Assembly: GCF_000019905.1 (NCBI RefSeq)
Contig: NC_010556.1
Span: 1,576,001 to 1,640,000, forward strand
DNA length: 64,000 nt
Origin: Exiguobacterium artemiae 255-15
GTDB taxonomy: Bacteria > Bacillota > Bacilli > Exiguobacteriales > Exiguobacteriaceae
Direction of reading: 5' to 3'
Below the pieces are notes generated by a model. That model had not been told where the DNA came from, ran no database searches, and saw only the letters and a program-made list of their open reading frames with translations. The translations under genes and the position numbers were made by a program. Shown piece by piece: positions 16,593-24,983 of the stretch; positions within the stretch are counted from its first letter, which is position 1; every line of letters begins with the position of its first letter.

Positions 16593-17672
16593 GTGCAATC
16601 GCAGGACTTAAATACGATGATGCTCGAATATGTCAATGACAAGGAAGACTATGACGCCTTTGCCGATAAATTAAAAGTCTTATTATCGGAATTGCTCGAT
16701 GCAGCCGGCATCAAATACCATTCGATCGTCGCCCGGACGAAAGAGTCCGACAGCCTGTACCAAAAAGTGTTACGGCAACCGAATAAATACCAATCGCTCC
16801 GGGATGTGCACGATTTGACGGGAATCCGGATCGTGACGTACTTTCACGATGATGTCCGGGAAGCAGCCCGGATCATCGAAAATGAATTTTCAATCGACCG
16901 GGATCAATCCGTCGACAAATCCACTCTGCTCGATACGACCGAGTTCGGTTATCTGTCGGTCCATTTCGTCGCCGCCTTAAATGAACAGCGGCTCGCGCTC
17001 AGTGAATACGGCCGTTTTAAGGACCATACCGCCGAAATCCAGATCCGGTCGATTCTGCAACATGCCTGGGCGGAAATCGAGCACGATTTAGGATATAAAA
17101 ATCCGAACAGTGTGCCGGCCGAAGTCCGCCGCAGTTTCAGCCGGGTCGCCGGACTCCTTGAAATCGCCGATCAGGAATTCGTCAACATCAAAAAACAATT
17201 GAAACAATTCGAAGACGAGACGGTCCAGCAAATCTTGTCGGATCCGCAAAAGGTCCGGATCACTTCCGATAACTTAAACTATTTCATCGACCACTCCGCT
17301 GTCATCAACGATCTCGACAAACAGCTGGTCACGTCCCAGATGATGCTGGATTCCGATCAGCAGCTGATCAATGAACTGATCCGGATGTTCCATTATGTCG
17401 ATATCCGGAATTACGGAGAATTGATTGAAGCCGTCGCCGCCCACAGCCCGCTCGCCTTGAAGTGTGCCCAGGTCATGCCGAACCCTTTCCTCCCTCGCCA
17501 AGGAATCGGCATCGCCTACATCTGTATGGCCGTGACAATCGCCGGGAACGATCCACACCGGATTGACTATTTCTTCCGCCGGTTCTATCCGGAGCTCCGG
17601 AACGTCGAGGACATCATCAAGCAGGTCCAACCGTTAAGTAAACAGATGATTCAAGAGAAAAATATTGATTAA
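16593..17672 (+). CDS. RelA/SpoT-domain (p)ppGpp synthetase-like protein
   Basis: A 359-residue protein with a RelA/SpoT synthetase domain in its first 175 residues. It has IVARTKESDSLYQKV (44-58), DLTGIRIVTYF (74-84, with the metal-binding Asp) and EIQIRSILQHAWAEIEH (149-165). There is no HD hydrolase domain and no TGS/ACT region, so it is a small alarmone synthetase type. The C-terminal 180 residues are unrelated to RelP or RelQ as I know them and probably helical. The start is GTG at 16593, eight bases after AGGAAGG; an in-frame ATG at 16575 lacks spacing from this site. Confidence 0.85.
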   Translation: MQSQDLNTMMLEYVNDKEDYDAFADKLKVLLSELLDAAGIKYHSIVARTKESDSLYQKVLRQPNKYQSLRDVHDLTGIRIVTYFHDDVREAARIIENEFSIDRDQSVDKSTLLDTTEFGYLSVHFVAALNEQRLALSEYGRFKDHTAEIQIRSILQHAWAEIEHDLGYKNPNSVPAEVRRSFSRVAGLLEIADQEFVNIKKQLKQFEDETVQQILSDPQKVRITSDNLNYFIDHSAVINDLDKQLVTSQMMLDSDQQLINELIRMFHYVDIRNYGELIEAVAAHSPLALKCAQVMPNPFLPRQGIGIAYICMAVTIAGNDPHRIDYFFRRFYPELRNVEDIIKQVQPLSKQMIQEKNID

Positions 17673-17735
17673 ACTAAAATTTTTCACTATACTAAATCAC
17701 GGAAGAAGAAACTACGGTATGGAAAGAGTGAAACT

Positions 17736-18179
17736 ATGGCAACTACATTAGAAGTAGCAAATCGCGATCAGTTGATCGTGGATACAGAAAAAGGGTTACG
17801 GATGAACTACCGCGCCATCAAAAAAGATGTCCGCAGCATGTTCACGACTTACTTGACGCGAAACGAATTCTTTATCCTGAAGTCGCTTTGCACAAGCAGT
17901 CCCCAAATCGCATCGGCTTTATCCAACGAATTTCAGTTTTCAGCGAGTATGATCACGGCACTGGCCGATGAATTGACGAAAAAAGGGCTGATTTCACGCG
18001 AACGCAGTGAACTCGACCGTCGTGTCGTCGAACTCCGGGCAACGAAAGACGGGATTGAATTGTACGGGAAGCTTGAAGCGATGAAGATGGAATACCTGTC
18101 GGACGTCTTCGCTGACTTCTCGGATGCCGAACTCGATACGTTCCGGACACTGTTAACGAAACTCGAACAGCAAAATTAA
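17736..18179 (+). CDS. MarR family transcriptional regulator
   Basis: A 147-residue winged-helix protein. The recognition region is SNEFQFSASMITALADELTKKGLISRERSELDRRVVEL, here running from about 69 to 107, with the characteristic D-x-R wing. The ligand is unknown. No Cys pair typical of redox-sensing MarR proteins is present; there is one Cys near residue 53. It follows the (p)ppGpp synthetase-like gene by 63 bp with no terminator between, so both may be on one transcript. The ribosome binding site is GGAAAGAG. Confidence 0.9.
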   Translation: MATTLEVANRDQLIVDTEKGLRMNYRAIKKDVRSMFTTYLTRNEFFILKSLCTSSPQIASALSNEFQFSASMITALADELTKKGLISRERSELDRRVVELRATKDGIELYGKLEAMKMEYLSDVFADFSDAELDTFRTLLTKLEQQN

Positions 18180-18184
18180 CATTC

Positions 18185-18216
18185 AACCCTTCAGCCTGAC
18201 CGGTTGAAGGGTTTTT
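18185..18216 (+). terminator. Terminator of the MarR gene
   Basis: Stem AACCCTTCA / TGAAGGGTT (18185-18193 and 18205-18213) followed by a T run. Confidence 0.85.
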
Positions 18217-18247
18217 GTATGATACCCAACGCGAGGAGTGCCTTGAC

Positions 18248-19171
18248 ATGACAGATGCCATCACGATTCAAACTGCGCGCTTACAAATTCGACCGTTGCC
18301 TTTCCGACACGAACCGGTCCGGTCTGCAACAGACACGTCCACGTTTGGTCTGTTTCGTTCAAACGATGAAACGAAGGTCGGGACAATCCGAATCTCGCCA
18401 ATCCGTCAGGCGGAAGTCCGCTCGGCCAAAATCGACTGCGAGATCGATTCGCTGTTTGGACGACAAGGATATGCCACGGAAGCATTTCCTGCCATGCTGA
18501 CGCTCAGTTTCAAGACACTCGATTATCAACAGGTGGTGGCCACGATGGACCCGGATAATGAACCGGCGCTCGTTGTCGCCTCCAGGGCCGGTCTGCCGTT
18601 TCGCTCCAGCGTTTCATACGGACCATCGAGTCAGCAGCTGACCTTCGTCTACCGTCCGTCAGATGATCTCTCCCCTGCGGTCGGGTTTGACCGGACAGCC
18701 GTCTCGCGTCTTCGTCAAGCGAAACAGTATCACGCCGCAAAAGCCGTCGTCGCCTCTTACCTGAATCAGGCTCCGGACGATCCACAAATTCATTATCAGA
18801 TGGCCTGGTGTCATGATAATCTCGGAGAGGAAGCCGCTGCCGTTCCGCATTACGTCGCTGCCATCGAACAGGGTCTGGCTGCGCCCGATTTACAGGAGGC
18901 GTACGTCGGACTCGGCAGTACGTACCGTGCCCTCGGCCGTTACGATGATGCCTACCGGACGTTGACGGAAGGACTCGCCCACTTTCCGCAGCATGCCGTC
19001 TTGCAGACATTTTTAGCACTGACGTTACATAATCTCGACCGATCGGCCGAAGCAATCGAACGGTTGATCGGAACGCTTGTCGATACGACGGGAAATCCGG
19101 AAATCCATGCTTATGCCCGCGCCCTGCGCTTTTATGCCTCCCGTGTCGACGAGACCTGGGACGGAAACTGA
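18248..19171 (+). CDS. GNAT-like acetyltransferase fused to TPR repeats
   Basis: A 307-residue two-part protein. Residues 1-135 look like a GNAT acetyltransferase of the RimJ type (TARLQIRPLP at the start; GRQGYATEAFPAML; DPDNEPALVVASRAGL). The usual acetyl-CoA loop R/Q-x-x-G-x-G/A is reduced to GRQGYA. Residues 145-300 hold about four tetratricopeptide repeats (for example DDPQIHYQMAWCHDNLGE and LQEAYVGLGSTYRALGRYDD). Such a fusion may acetylate or sense a partner protein bound by the TPR part; this is inference. The ATG at 18248 is nine bases after AGGAG. Confidence 0.8.
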   Translation: MTDAITIQTARLQIRPLPFRHEPVRSATDTSTFGLFRSNDETKVGTIRISPIRQAEVRSAKIDCEIDSLFGRQGYATEAFPAMLTLSFKTLDYQQVVATMDPDNEPALVVASRAGLPFRSSVSYGPSSQQLTFVYRPSDDLSPAVGFDRTAVSRLRQAKQYHAAKAVVASYLNQAPDDPQIHYQMAWCHDNLGEEAAAVPHYVAAIEQGLAAPDLQEAYVGLGSTYRALGRYDDAYRTLTEGLAHFPQHAVLQTFLALTLHNLDRSAEAIERLIGTLVDTTGNPEIHAYARALRFYASRVDETWDGN

Positions 19172-19176
19172 ACCAA

Positions 19177-19222
19177 AAAAGCCGTGCCCTGACCGAATCA
19201 ATCGGTGAAGGCACGGCTTTTC
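19177..19222. terminator. Bidirectional terminator
   Basis: 12-bp stem AAAAGCCGTGCC / GGCACGGCTTTT (19177-19188 and 19210-19221). It closes the GNAT-TPR gene and the convergent phosphotransferase gene. Confidence 0.88.
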
Positions 19223-19250
19223 CGGTCGAACGAAAAGTCTACTCAGACGA

Positions 19251-20135
19251 TCACGTCCGGTCAAACGTTGCATACCAAATCGGGACGGCACACTCAAACC
19301 GCCGGCGCATTTGGTCCGTTTCCTCCGGTGCATGCCGGCTTGTCCAGACGATCGATGAAATACAAGCCATCGCCAGATAGACGCTGTAGACACGCCAAAA
19401 TAGCTCCGGAACATCCCTTGCAAAATAACCGTCGACTTGACCGACGGCAAACGGAATACTGTCGTCGACCTGAAACAGTCCCATTTTGACGAAGTCATGC
19501 CACGGGTCACCGACATCGTGATTCGAGAAATCAATCAGTCCGACGAGGTGTTCCCCGTCCGTAATCAGATTTCCGAGGTGAACATCATCGTGTTGCAGCC
19601 GGTTCGGCCGTCCCGCGATCAAATGGATGTTTCGTTCGATGAAGGACAGGATGATTGAATCGTCGGTCAACGGTCTTTCTGCTTGGTACAGCGCAACATA
19701 CCGCTTGTGTTTTTCGAGGCAGCGGATCGCCCACTCCGTCGCCCGGGGCACCTCATGCTGATGGATCCATTGTAACAAGCGGCCCGTCTCCTGACCGAGT
19801 CTGTATGCTTTGTCCCGGCAGAGCGGTAAACATGCCTGGATCGTCTTACCGGTCAGAAAACGATAGCGGCTGTAACAGACAGCGGTTGCCGAAATCTGCT
19901 TCAAGTCGAGTGGTTCTGGGACCGGCAACCCGTCGTGTCGTAACTGCTGCAAAAGCTCAAACTCCCGCTTTTTCCGTGCCAATGATGCCAACGGAGCGGT
20001 ATGAATGATGAATACTCCGCTTGCGTCACGCGCCGTGTATTTCGGTGAATCGGTATAGCGCGTCGCAAGACGGTTCCAGTCGGTCAAGGACCTGAGCTCC
20101 GGTTCCGCCTGCAAAAGCTGTAGCCAGACATCCAT
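19251..20135 (-). CDS. APH-family phosphotransferase
   Basis: A 294-residue kinase-fold enzyme of the aminoglycoside/choline phosphotransferase family. The catalytic loop is HDDVHLGNL (H-x-D-x-x-x-x-N) and the metal-binding motif is IDFSNHDVGDPWHD. The N-lobe is less conserved. Chromosomal members of this group phosphorylate small alcohols or antibiotics; nothing in the neighbourhood points to a substrate, so resistance should not be assumed. The ribosome binding site is GAGAGGGGG. Confidence 0.85.
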   Translation of the reverse strand: MDVWLQLLQAEPELRSLTDWNRLATRYTDSPKYTARDASGVFIIHTAPLASLARKKREFELLQQLRHDGLPVPEPLDLKQISATAVCYSRYRFLTGKTIQACLPLCRDKAYRLGQETGRLLQWIHQHEVPRATEWAIRCLEKHKRYVALYQAERPLTDDSIILSFIERNIHLIAGRPNRLQHDDVHLGNLITDGEHLVGLIDFSNHDVGDPWHDFVKMGLFQVDDSIPFAVGQVDGYFARDVPELFWRVYSVYLAMACISSIVWTSRHAPEETDQMRRRFECAVPIWYATFDRT

Positions 20136-20162
20136 CCACGTTCCCCCTCTCCTTAACGATAC

Positions 20163-20191
20163 TAAAAACAGCAGGGATGGTTCCCTGCTGT
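20163..20191 (-). terminator. Terminator of the ypwA-gdpD-gmk-like operon
   Basis: 9-bp perfect stem ACAGCAGGG / CCCTGCTGT (20168-20176 and 20183-20191), followed on the minus strand by T5. The stem touches the stop codon of the guanylate kinase-like gene. Confidence 0.88.
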
Positions 20192-20760
20192 TACGATTCG
20201 GACGGTTGTCCGGGAATATAGGAGGAAATGATGCTCAACAAATCCGCATAGGCTTGTTCAAAGTCGATGTTTTCAATCATATAATCGTAATGATCGCGCT
20301 CTTTCCAGGCATCCGCATAGTCGACGAGCCGTGCCTCGAACTCCGGCGTATCCCCCCGCATCAGCAACCGTTCCTTCATCAAATCCGGCGGAACGGATAC
20401 GAAAATCGTGATGACGTGATCGGCAAACAACGTTTTGAACGCTGTCGCCCCTTTCGGATCAATATCCTTGATGACAATTCCATCGGTCGCAAGAATTTCT
20501 TCATACGCCTGGCGCGGCGTCCCGTACCATGCCCGGTGGACGTGGGCATATTCGATGAATCCGTTCTCCTGGATCAGTTGCTGGAACGTTTTGACATCAA
20601 CGAAATGATAACTTTCCCCGTCGTGTTCCGTCGGACGTTTCGGACGTGTCGTCACGGACGGAATAAAGCGGACTCGTTCATATTCCTGGCGTAATCGTTT
20701 AATCAAGGAAGATTTCCCGCTGCCCGATCCCCCAATCAACAGAATGATTTTACCTGACAT
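20191..20760 (-). CDS. Guanylate kinase-like protein
   Basis: A 189-residue P-loop kinase of the guanylate kinase fold. It has the Walker A GGSGSGKSS, the GMP-binding region VTTRPKRPTEHDGESYHFV and a lid-like WYGTPR. The housekeeping gmk normally sits near rpoZ and priA in this phylum, so this looks like a second, divergent copy; whether it phosphorylates GMP is open. The start at 20760 has AGGAGGAG upstream and lies 11 bp inside the preceding gene, giving tight coupling. It is the last gene of a four-gene operon. Confidence 0.85.
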   Translation of the reverse strand: MSGKIILLIGGSGSGKSSLIKRLRQEYERVRFIPSVTTRPKRPTEHDGESYHFVDVKTFQQLIQENGFIEYAHVHRAWYGTPRQAYEEILATDGIVIKDIDPKGATAFKTLFADHVITIFVSVPPDLMKERLLMRGDTPEFEARLVDYADAWKERDHYDYMIENIDFEQAYADLLSIISSYIPGQPSES

Positions 20761-21226
20761 CGTTCTCCTCCTTTTGTTGTTGCACTGCCATGAAGTAGCT
20801 CGAAAAGCGAAGTGCAAATTGTTCAAGCTCACTGTCTTCGACCACACCGTAAATCGGGCGGATGACAACAAGATACCGGTCATACGTTAAAATCCGGGAT
20901 ACCTCATTTCGAGTCATCTGAACATTTTTTTCGGGATAACTCGCGACGTAATACCAATCAACGGCAATACGTGTCGATGTCGGACTGGAGTAAATCCAGG
21001 TCTGGTTCGATCGGTTATGCTCGATCGTGCTCGATCGGCTGAACCTTTGTACCATCTTCAATTCGGTTTTTGCGTCGCGGAGTCCTGCCTGAAAATCATT
21101 TGGTCGTGTCACCGATTCCTCCACCTGTTTCGGTTTTGGTTCCGGCAGACTGGCGAAACCAATCTGCAGACCGATGACGAGTGCGACCAATGACGCTAAA
21201 ATGATGAACAGATGCTCCTTCCGCAT
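20750..21226 (-). CDS. Hypothetical membrane-anchored protein
   Basis: A 158-residue protein. Residues 5-26 (LFIILASLVALVIGLQIGFASL) form a single anchor or signal peptide with the remainder outside. The exported part has no recognised domain; it begins with a short Pro/Lys linker and contains TWIYSSPTSTRIAVDWYYV. It sits between gdpD (12-bp gap) and the guanylate kinase-like gene (11-bp overlap). The ribosome binding site is AAGGAGG. Function unknown. Confidence 0.75.
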   Translation of the reverse strand: MRKEHLFIILASLVALVIGLQIGFASLPEPKPKQVEESVTRPNDFQAGLRDAKTELKMVQRFSRSSTIEHNRSNQTWIYSSPTSTRIAVDWYYVASYPEKNVQMTRNEVSRILTYDRYLVVIRPIYGVVEDSELEQFALRFSSYFMAVQQQKEENDVR

Positions 21227-21238
21227 GACGCTACCTCC

Positions 21239-21970
21239 TTATGGGATGGATAGACTTTTCTGAAATGCTTGTGGATCGTTGACGATGACGGCGTCGATTC
21301 CGAGCTCGATCATCCGTCTGACATCCGCAGCCGTTTTCGGCGTATAGACCCGGACCTCGATCCCGGCCTGATGAGCAAGGACGACATCTTCCCTTGTCAC
21401 CCGGCGGTAATCCGGATGGATTGCCTTGGCTCCGAGCAGAATCGCTTGTTGCTCCGGATGATACAACGGATACGGATACAGAATCGCGGTTTCGATCGAC
21501 GGATCAAGTTCACGGACCGTCGCGATCGAATAGTGATTAAACGAGCTGAGAATCAGTCGTTCACCGGCAATGCCGTGTGCCCGGCACCGTTCAAGCGTGT
21601 AAGCTTCGATGCCGGGATACCGGATCGTATCCGTCTTCAGCTCGATATTGAGTAAAAGATCGGTCGGCGCAAGTAATTCGAGGACTTCGTCTAGCGTCGG
21701 AATCGTCGTTTGCATCGGTCCGCCGTTCCCTTTGAACCGCGCTCCGGCATTCAGACGCTTCAGTTCAGCGAGTGTCAAATCGACGACCCGTCCCGTTCCG
21801 TCCGTCGTCCGGTTCACCGTCTCGTCATGAATGATGACCCCGACACCGTCGCGCGAAAAATGAACATCGAATTCAATGCCGTCGACATACGGGATCGCCG
21901 CTTCAATCGCTTCGAGCGTATTTTCCGGAAACCGATCACTTGCTCCGCGATGGGCGAACCACTTCATCAT
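21239..21970 (-). CDS. Glycerophosphodiester phosphodiesterase
   Basis: A 243-residue GDPD-family enzyme that hydrolyses glycerophosphodiesters to glycerol 3-phosphate and an alcohol. It has the family signatures HRGASDRFPENT at residues 7-18, EFDVHFSRDG with the metal-binding Glu and Asp, and HDETVNRTTDG with the second catalytic His. No signal peptide is present, so it is cytoplasmic. Its ATG overlaps the ypwA stop codon (ATGA) and lacks a ribosome binding site of its own, so it depends on translational coupling. Confidence 0.93.
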   Translation of the reverse strand: MMKWFAHRGASDRFPENTLEAIEAAIPYVDGIEFDVHFSRDGVGVIIHDETVNRTTDGTGRVVDLTLAELKRLNAGARFKGNGGPMQTTIPTLDEVLELLAPTDLLLNIELKTDTIRYPGIEAYTLERCRAHGIAGERLILSSFNHYSIATVRELDPSIETAILYPYPLYHPEQQAILLGAKAIHPDYRRVTREDVVLAHQAGIEVRVYTPKTAADVRRMIELGIDAVIVNDPQAFQKSLSIP

Positions 21971-23445
21971 AATGCTTCGACGACCCGTGTATATTTCGCA
22001 GTCAGGTAATCGATTAACGGTTGGACGGAAATCGATTGTCCGGTCGCCGCTTGAATCAATTCCGCCGGTGTCTTCGCTTTTCCGTGCTGATGGATGTTGA
22101 CGTTCAGCCATTCTTTGATCGGTGCCAGTGTCCCGTCGGCAATCAGTTGATCAACATGCGCGACGTCACGGCGCAACGCTTCGTTCAGCTGAGCACTGTA
22201 GACGAGTCCGAGCGCATAACTTGGGAAATAACCGAACGATCCGCCGGACCAGTGGACATCCTGCAGGACACCTTTTGCGTTCGTCGGAACATCGACTCCG
22301 AGGTATTCCTTATAAAGACGGTTCCATTCCGCAGGCAAGTCTTTGACTTCGAGTTCGCCCGTAATCAGGCGTTTTTCGAGCTCGTAACGGATGATGATAT
22401 GCAGTGCATACGTCAATTCGTCCGCTTCGATCCGGATCAGCGACGGTTTGACTTCGTTGACAGCAGCATAAAACGTCTCAAACGGAACATCCGTCAAAGA
22501 AGGAATCGCTCGTTGTAGACCGGCATAGCGGGCCGACAGGAAGCCTTGGTTGCGGCCGATGAAGTTCTCAAAGAACAACGATTGCGATTCATGAATGCCC
22601 ATCGAAGCTCCTTCACCGAGTCCGAGCGTATCGAGCTCCGGAGCGATGCCTTGCTCATACGTCGCGTGTCCGGCTTCATGCATCGTTCCGAAAACGGAAT
22701 TGCGGTAATCATTTTCATCGTACTTCGTCGTGACACGGGCATCTTTCCGGTTGATCGTCGTCTGGAACGGATGAACGGTCTCATCGAGTCGCCCGGCCGT
22801 AAAGTCATAACCGATGTCCTGTAACCATTCGTGATTCAATCGAATCTGTGTTTCGCGGTCGGCTGACCAGTCGAGTGTCGGGAATGTTTTTCCGTCGAGC
22901 TGTTTTAACAATGTGATGATCGCTTGACGGAGTTCCGCAAACAACGGATCAAGTTCCGCGACCGTCATGCCCGGCTCGTAATCATGGAGTAACGCATCGT
23001 ACGGATGGTTGTCATACCCCCAGTACTCAACGAACTTCCGTTCCATCGCGACGATTTTTTCCAAGTATGGTGCAAACAAGTCCCAATCATCCGCATCCTT
23101 CGCCTTTTCCCAAACACTTTCCGCTTCTGAAATCAAGGTGATGAACGTCTGGTATTCCGCTTCCGGAATCTTCGAGTCGCGGTCGTATGCTTGTTTCGCT
23201 TTCGCGTATGAGACCGCTTCAACGCCTGTCAACGTCTCTTGGCCCATCGCTTCAAGCAAGGTCTGATACGCTGTCCCCGTCCGGCGGCGAAAACTTTCCG
23301 TCGACAGGAATCCGATCGATTTCGAACGGTTGTCGGCCGATTGTTCCGGCATGTATGTCCGCATGTCCCAGTAAAGTAACGCGACGGCTTCGTCGTATGC
23401 CCGAAGCGCCTCAAAATGGTCACGCCATTGTTGTAAAGTAGTCAT
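21967..23445 (-). CDS. ypwA: M32 family metallocarboxypeptidase YpwA
   Basis: A 492-residue zinc carboxypeptidase of peptidase family M32. The metal site is HEAGH in MHEAGHATYEQGI, and the family-specific HESQSLFFEN follows about 30 residues later. B. subtilis YpwA has about 500 residues and removes C-terminal amino acids from peptides. It is the first gene of a four-gene minus-strand operon, and its ribosome binding site is AAGGGGG. Confidence 0.95.
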   Translation of the reverse strand: MTTLQQWRDHFEALRAYDEAVALLYWDMRTYMPEQSADNRSKSIGFLSTESFRRRTGTAYQTLLEAMGQETLTGVEAVSYAKAKQAYDRDSKIPEAEYQTFITLISEAESVWEKAKDADDWDLFAPYLEKIVAMERKFVEYWGYDNHPYDALLHDYEPGMTVAELDPLFAELRQAIITLLKQLDGKTFPTLDWSADRETQIRLNHEWLQDIGYDFTAGRLDETVHPFQTTINRKDARVTTKYDENDYRNSVFGTMHEAGHATYEQGIAPELDTLGLGEGASMGIHESQSLFFENFIGRNQGFLSARYAGLQRAIPSLTDVPFETFYAAVNEVKPSLIRIEADELTYALHIIIRYELEKRLITGELEVKDLPAEWNRLYKEYLGVDVPTNAKGVLQDVHWSGGSFGYFPSYALGLVYSAQLNEALRRDVAHVDQLIADGTLAPIKEWLNVNIHQHGKAKTPAELIQAATGQSISVQPLIDYLTAKYTRVVEAL

Positions 23446-23589
23446 TAAAATGCCCCCTTGAGCTAAGTAGTTGCCTTACGATTTCAGCATATCACAAAAT
23501 GTTCAAAACTTTCACACAGGAGTCGTTTTATGAAACCATCCCCGCTTAAACGTCGTATAATATAAAAGAAGAGAAAGGAAGTGGCATGT

Positions 23590-24210
23590 GTGAAGACAGA
23601 CTCCGAACTGGCTTGTGCCATCCATCTGGCCGAGACGCCGGAGGGATTTACGGTGATGTCCTATCCGGACCAACTGGAATGGATCGGGACAGGTCGTAGT
23701 GCTTTTGTGTTTCGAGTCACCGGAACCGACCGGGTCATTAAAAAGTTTTTCCCGTCGCACCGACATCTTGCAGCAATCGAAGGATCGATTTACGATCAAT
23801 TGGATTCGTTTGCGACGTACGCCAAACAGTATGAATATGGTCCAGACTACCTCGTCATCGAATACATCGAAGGACAGACGTTGTTCGAATGTTTGATCAG
23901 CGGCACGCTCATTACGGACGATGTCATCCAAACCGTCGATCAGGCTTTAGCAGAAGCCCGCTCGGTCGGCTTGAACCCATCCGACATTCACTTACGAAAC
24001 ATCTTGTTGACGCCGACCGGCACGCGAATCATTGATGTCGCACGGTTCCGGCAGACGGATCCGTGTACGCAGTGGGATGACTTAAAACGGGCCTATCAGT
24101 ATTTTTATGCGAAACCTTACTTCCCGAAACGTTTTTCCGAATCCTTCCTGAACACGATCGCGGACGTCTACAAGGGACGTTTGTTTGAGTCGATGCGAAA
24201 GACAGGGTAA
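23590..24210 (+). CDS. Kinase-like protein (YrzF type)
   Basis: A 206-residue small protein kinase-fold protein. It has the glycine-rich loop IGTGRSAFVFRV, VIKKFF with the ATP-binding Lys, DIHLRNILL as catalytic loop (Asp and Asn kept, His-Arg reversed) and IIDVARF in place of DFG. This truncated layout resembles the probable Ser/Thr kinase YrzF of B. subtilis. Activity is uncertain because DFG is degenerate. The start GTG at 23590 is eight bases after AAAGGAAG; the GTG at 23581 is too close to this site. A TATAAT lies at about 23556. Confidence 0.72.
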   Translation: MKTDSELACAIHLAETPEGFTVMSYPDQLEWIGTGRSAFVFRVTGTDRVIKKFFPSHRHLAAIEGSIYDQLDSFATYAKQYEYGPDYLVIEYIEGQTLFECLISGTLITDDVIQTVDQALAEARSVGLNPSDIHLRNILLTPTGTRIIDVARFRQTDPCTQWDDLKRAYQYFYAKPYFPKRFSESFLNTIADVYKGRLFESMRKTG

Positions 24211-24215
24211 ACCAA

Positions 24216-24252
24216 AACGACCGACAATCCGGTGACTGTCGGTCGTTGTTTT
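24216..24252 (+). terminator. Terminator of the kinase-like gene
   Basis: 11-bp perfect stem AACGACCGACA / TGTCGGTCGTT (24216-24226 and 24237-24247), then a T-rich tail. Confidence 0.85.
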
Positions 24253-24295
24253 ACATACAACTTCAATATTTTAACTGAAATGGAGTGATTTTCAA

Positions 24296-24613
24296 ATGAA
24301 GCGTTGGCAAAAAATCGGGCTGTGGATTGGTGGATCCGTACTCACCTTGTTAATCGTCTTACCCCTGCTGTCTCCGGTCGTATTTTCGAATGAGACCGAG
24401 CGCGGTGCCATCCGGCATTATCTGTATGAAGCGGGTCATCCGTACCAAAGTTACACCGCCATCCTCGATAAACGAATGCTTGATCCGGAATACGGCCGGA
24501 TGTATGATGTCGTGTGGTACGACTATGACAGTGAAACCGGCATGACGCCGACGATCTGTTACAGTAAAAAAACAGCACAACAGTATAGCGTCAGTTGCGG
24601 AACGGGTCCTTGA
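24296..24613 (+). CDS. Small membrane-anchored hypothetical protein
   Basis: A 105-residue protein. Residues 8-30 are one membrane segment (WIGGSVLTLLIVLPLLSPVV); the rest would lie outside and contains two Cys (in TICYSKK and VSCGTG) that could form a disulfide. No family is recognised. The ribosome binding site is TGGAG, 11 bases before the ATG. It is monocistronic with its own terminator. Confidence 0.7.
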   Translation: MKRWQKIGLWIGGSVLTLLIVLPLLSPVVFSNETERGAIRHYLYEAGHPYQSYTAILDKRMLDPEYGRMYDVVWYDYDSETGMTPTICYSKKTAQQYSVSCGTGP

Positions 24614-24629
24614 AGGATCCGTTTTTTTT
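24601..24629 (+). terminator. Terminator of the 105-residue protein gene
   Basis: Stem AACGGGTCC / GGATCCGTT around TTGAA, followed by T8; the gene's stop codon lies in the loop. Confidence 0.85.
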
Positions 24630-24740
24630 GAACATGTTTCTTTTTTTACCTGTTATGACAGCTGACGGTTTGGAAGGAGTAGAATTGTTCGTTCCTGTAT
24701 GAAATCATTTTATACATAGATTACGGGAATTGAAATAAAA

Positions 24741-24824
24741 TTAACGGACTCGTTTGGCTCGACAGAGGCTTGCAAGTAACGTCAAGACAACCAGCACCGC
24801 CGTTTTTGGAATTCCTCGTTTCAT
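24741..24824 (-). CDS. 27-residue hydrophobic peptide, separated from its operon by an IS
   Basis: A 27-codon gene (MKRGIPKTAVLVVLTLLASL...) with AAGGGGG seven bases before its ATG. Residues 8-20 are hydrophobic and are flanked by Lys/Arg, giving a short membrane peptide with basic ends. It lies directly beyond the left end of the IS200/IS605 element. If the element is removed, its ribosome binding site falls right after the stop codon of the PH-domain gene, so it was probably the second gene of that operon. Function unknown. Confidence 0.6.
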   Translation of the reverse strand: MKRGIPKTAVLVVLTLLASLCRAKRVR

Positions 24825-24862
24825 CGTCCAGTCCCCCTTTTTAACTAAATTTAGCGAGAATT

Positions 24863-24908
24863 CTCCCACCTCTAAGCGTACCGGGGCGAAGTCGAGCGTA
24901 GGTGGGAG
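24863..24908. repeat. Left-end hairpin of the IS200/IS605 element
   Basis: 9-bp perfect arms CTCCCACCT and AGGTGGGAG around a 28-base loop. TnpA recognises such subterminal hairpins in single-stranded DNA. Confidence 0.8.
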
Positions 24909-24983
24909 ATGAATCGCCCCTCTTGGCAAGACTGCAATCGTTTGATACAATCAGTGTGACTAACCAAAAGGACTGATATATCA

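Noticed and set aside
19251-20135. Aminoglycoside resistance gene
   Set aside because: The protein has the kinase motifs of the APH family, but the family is broad and nothing supports an antibiotic as substrate.
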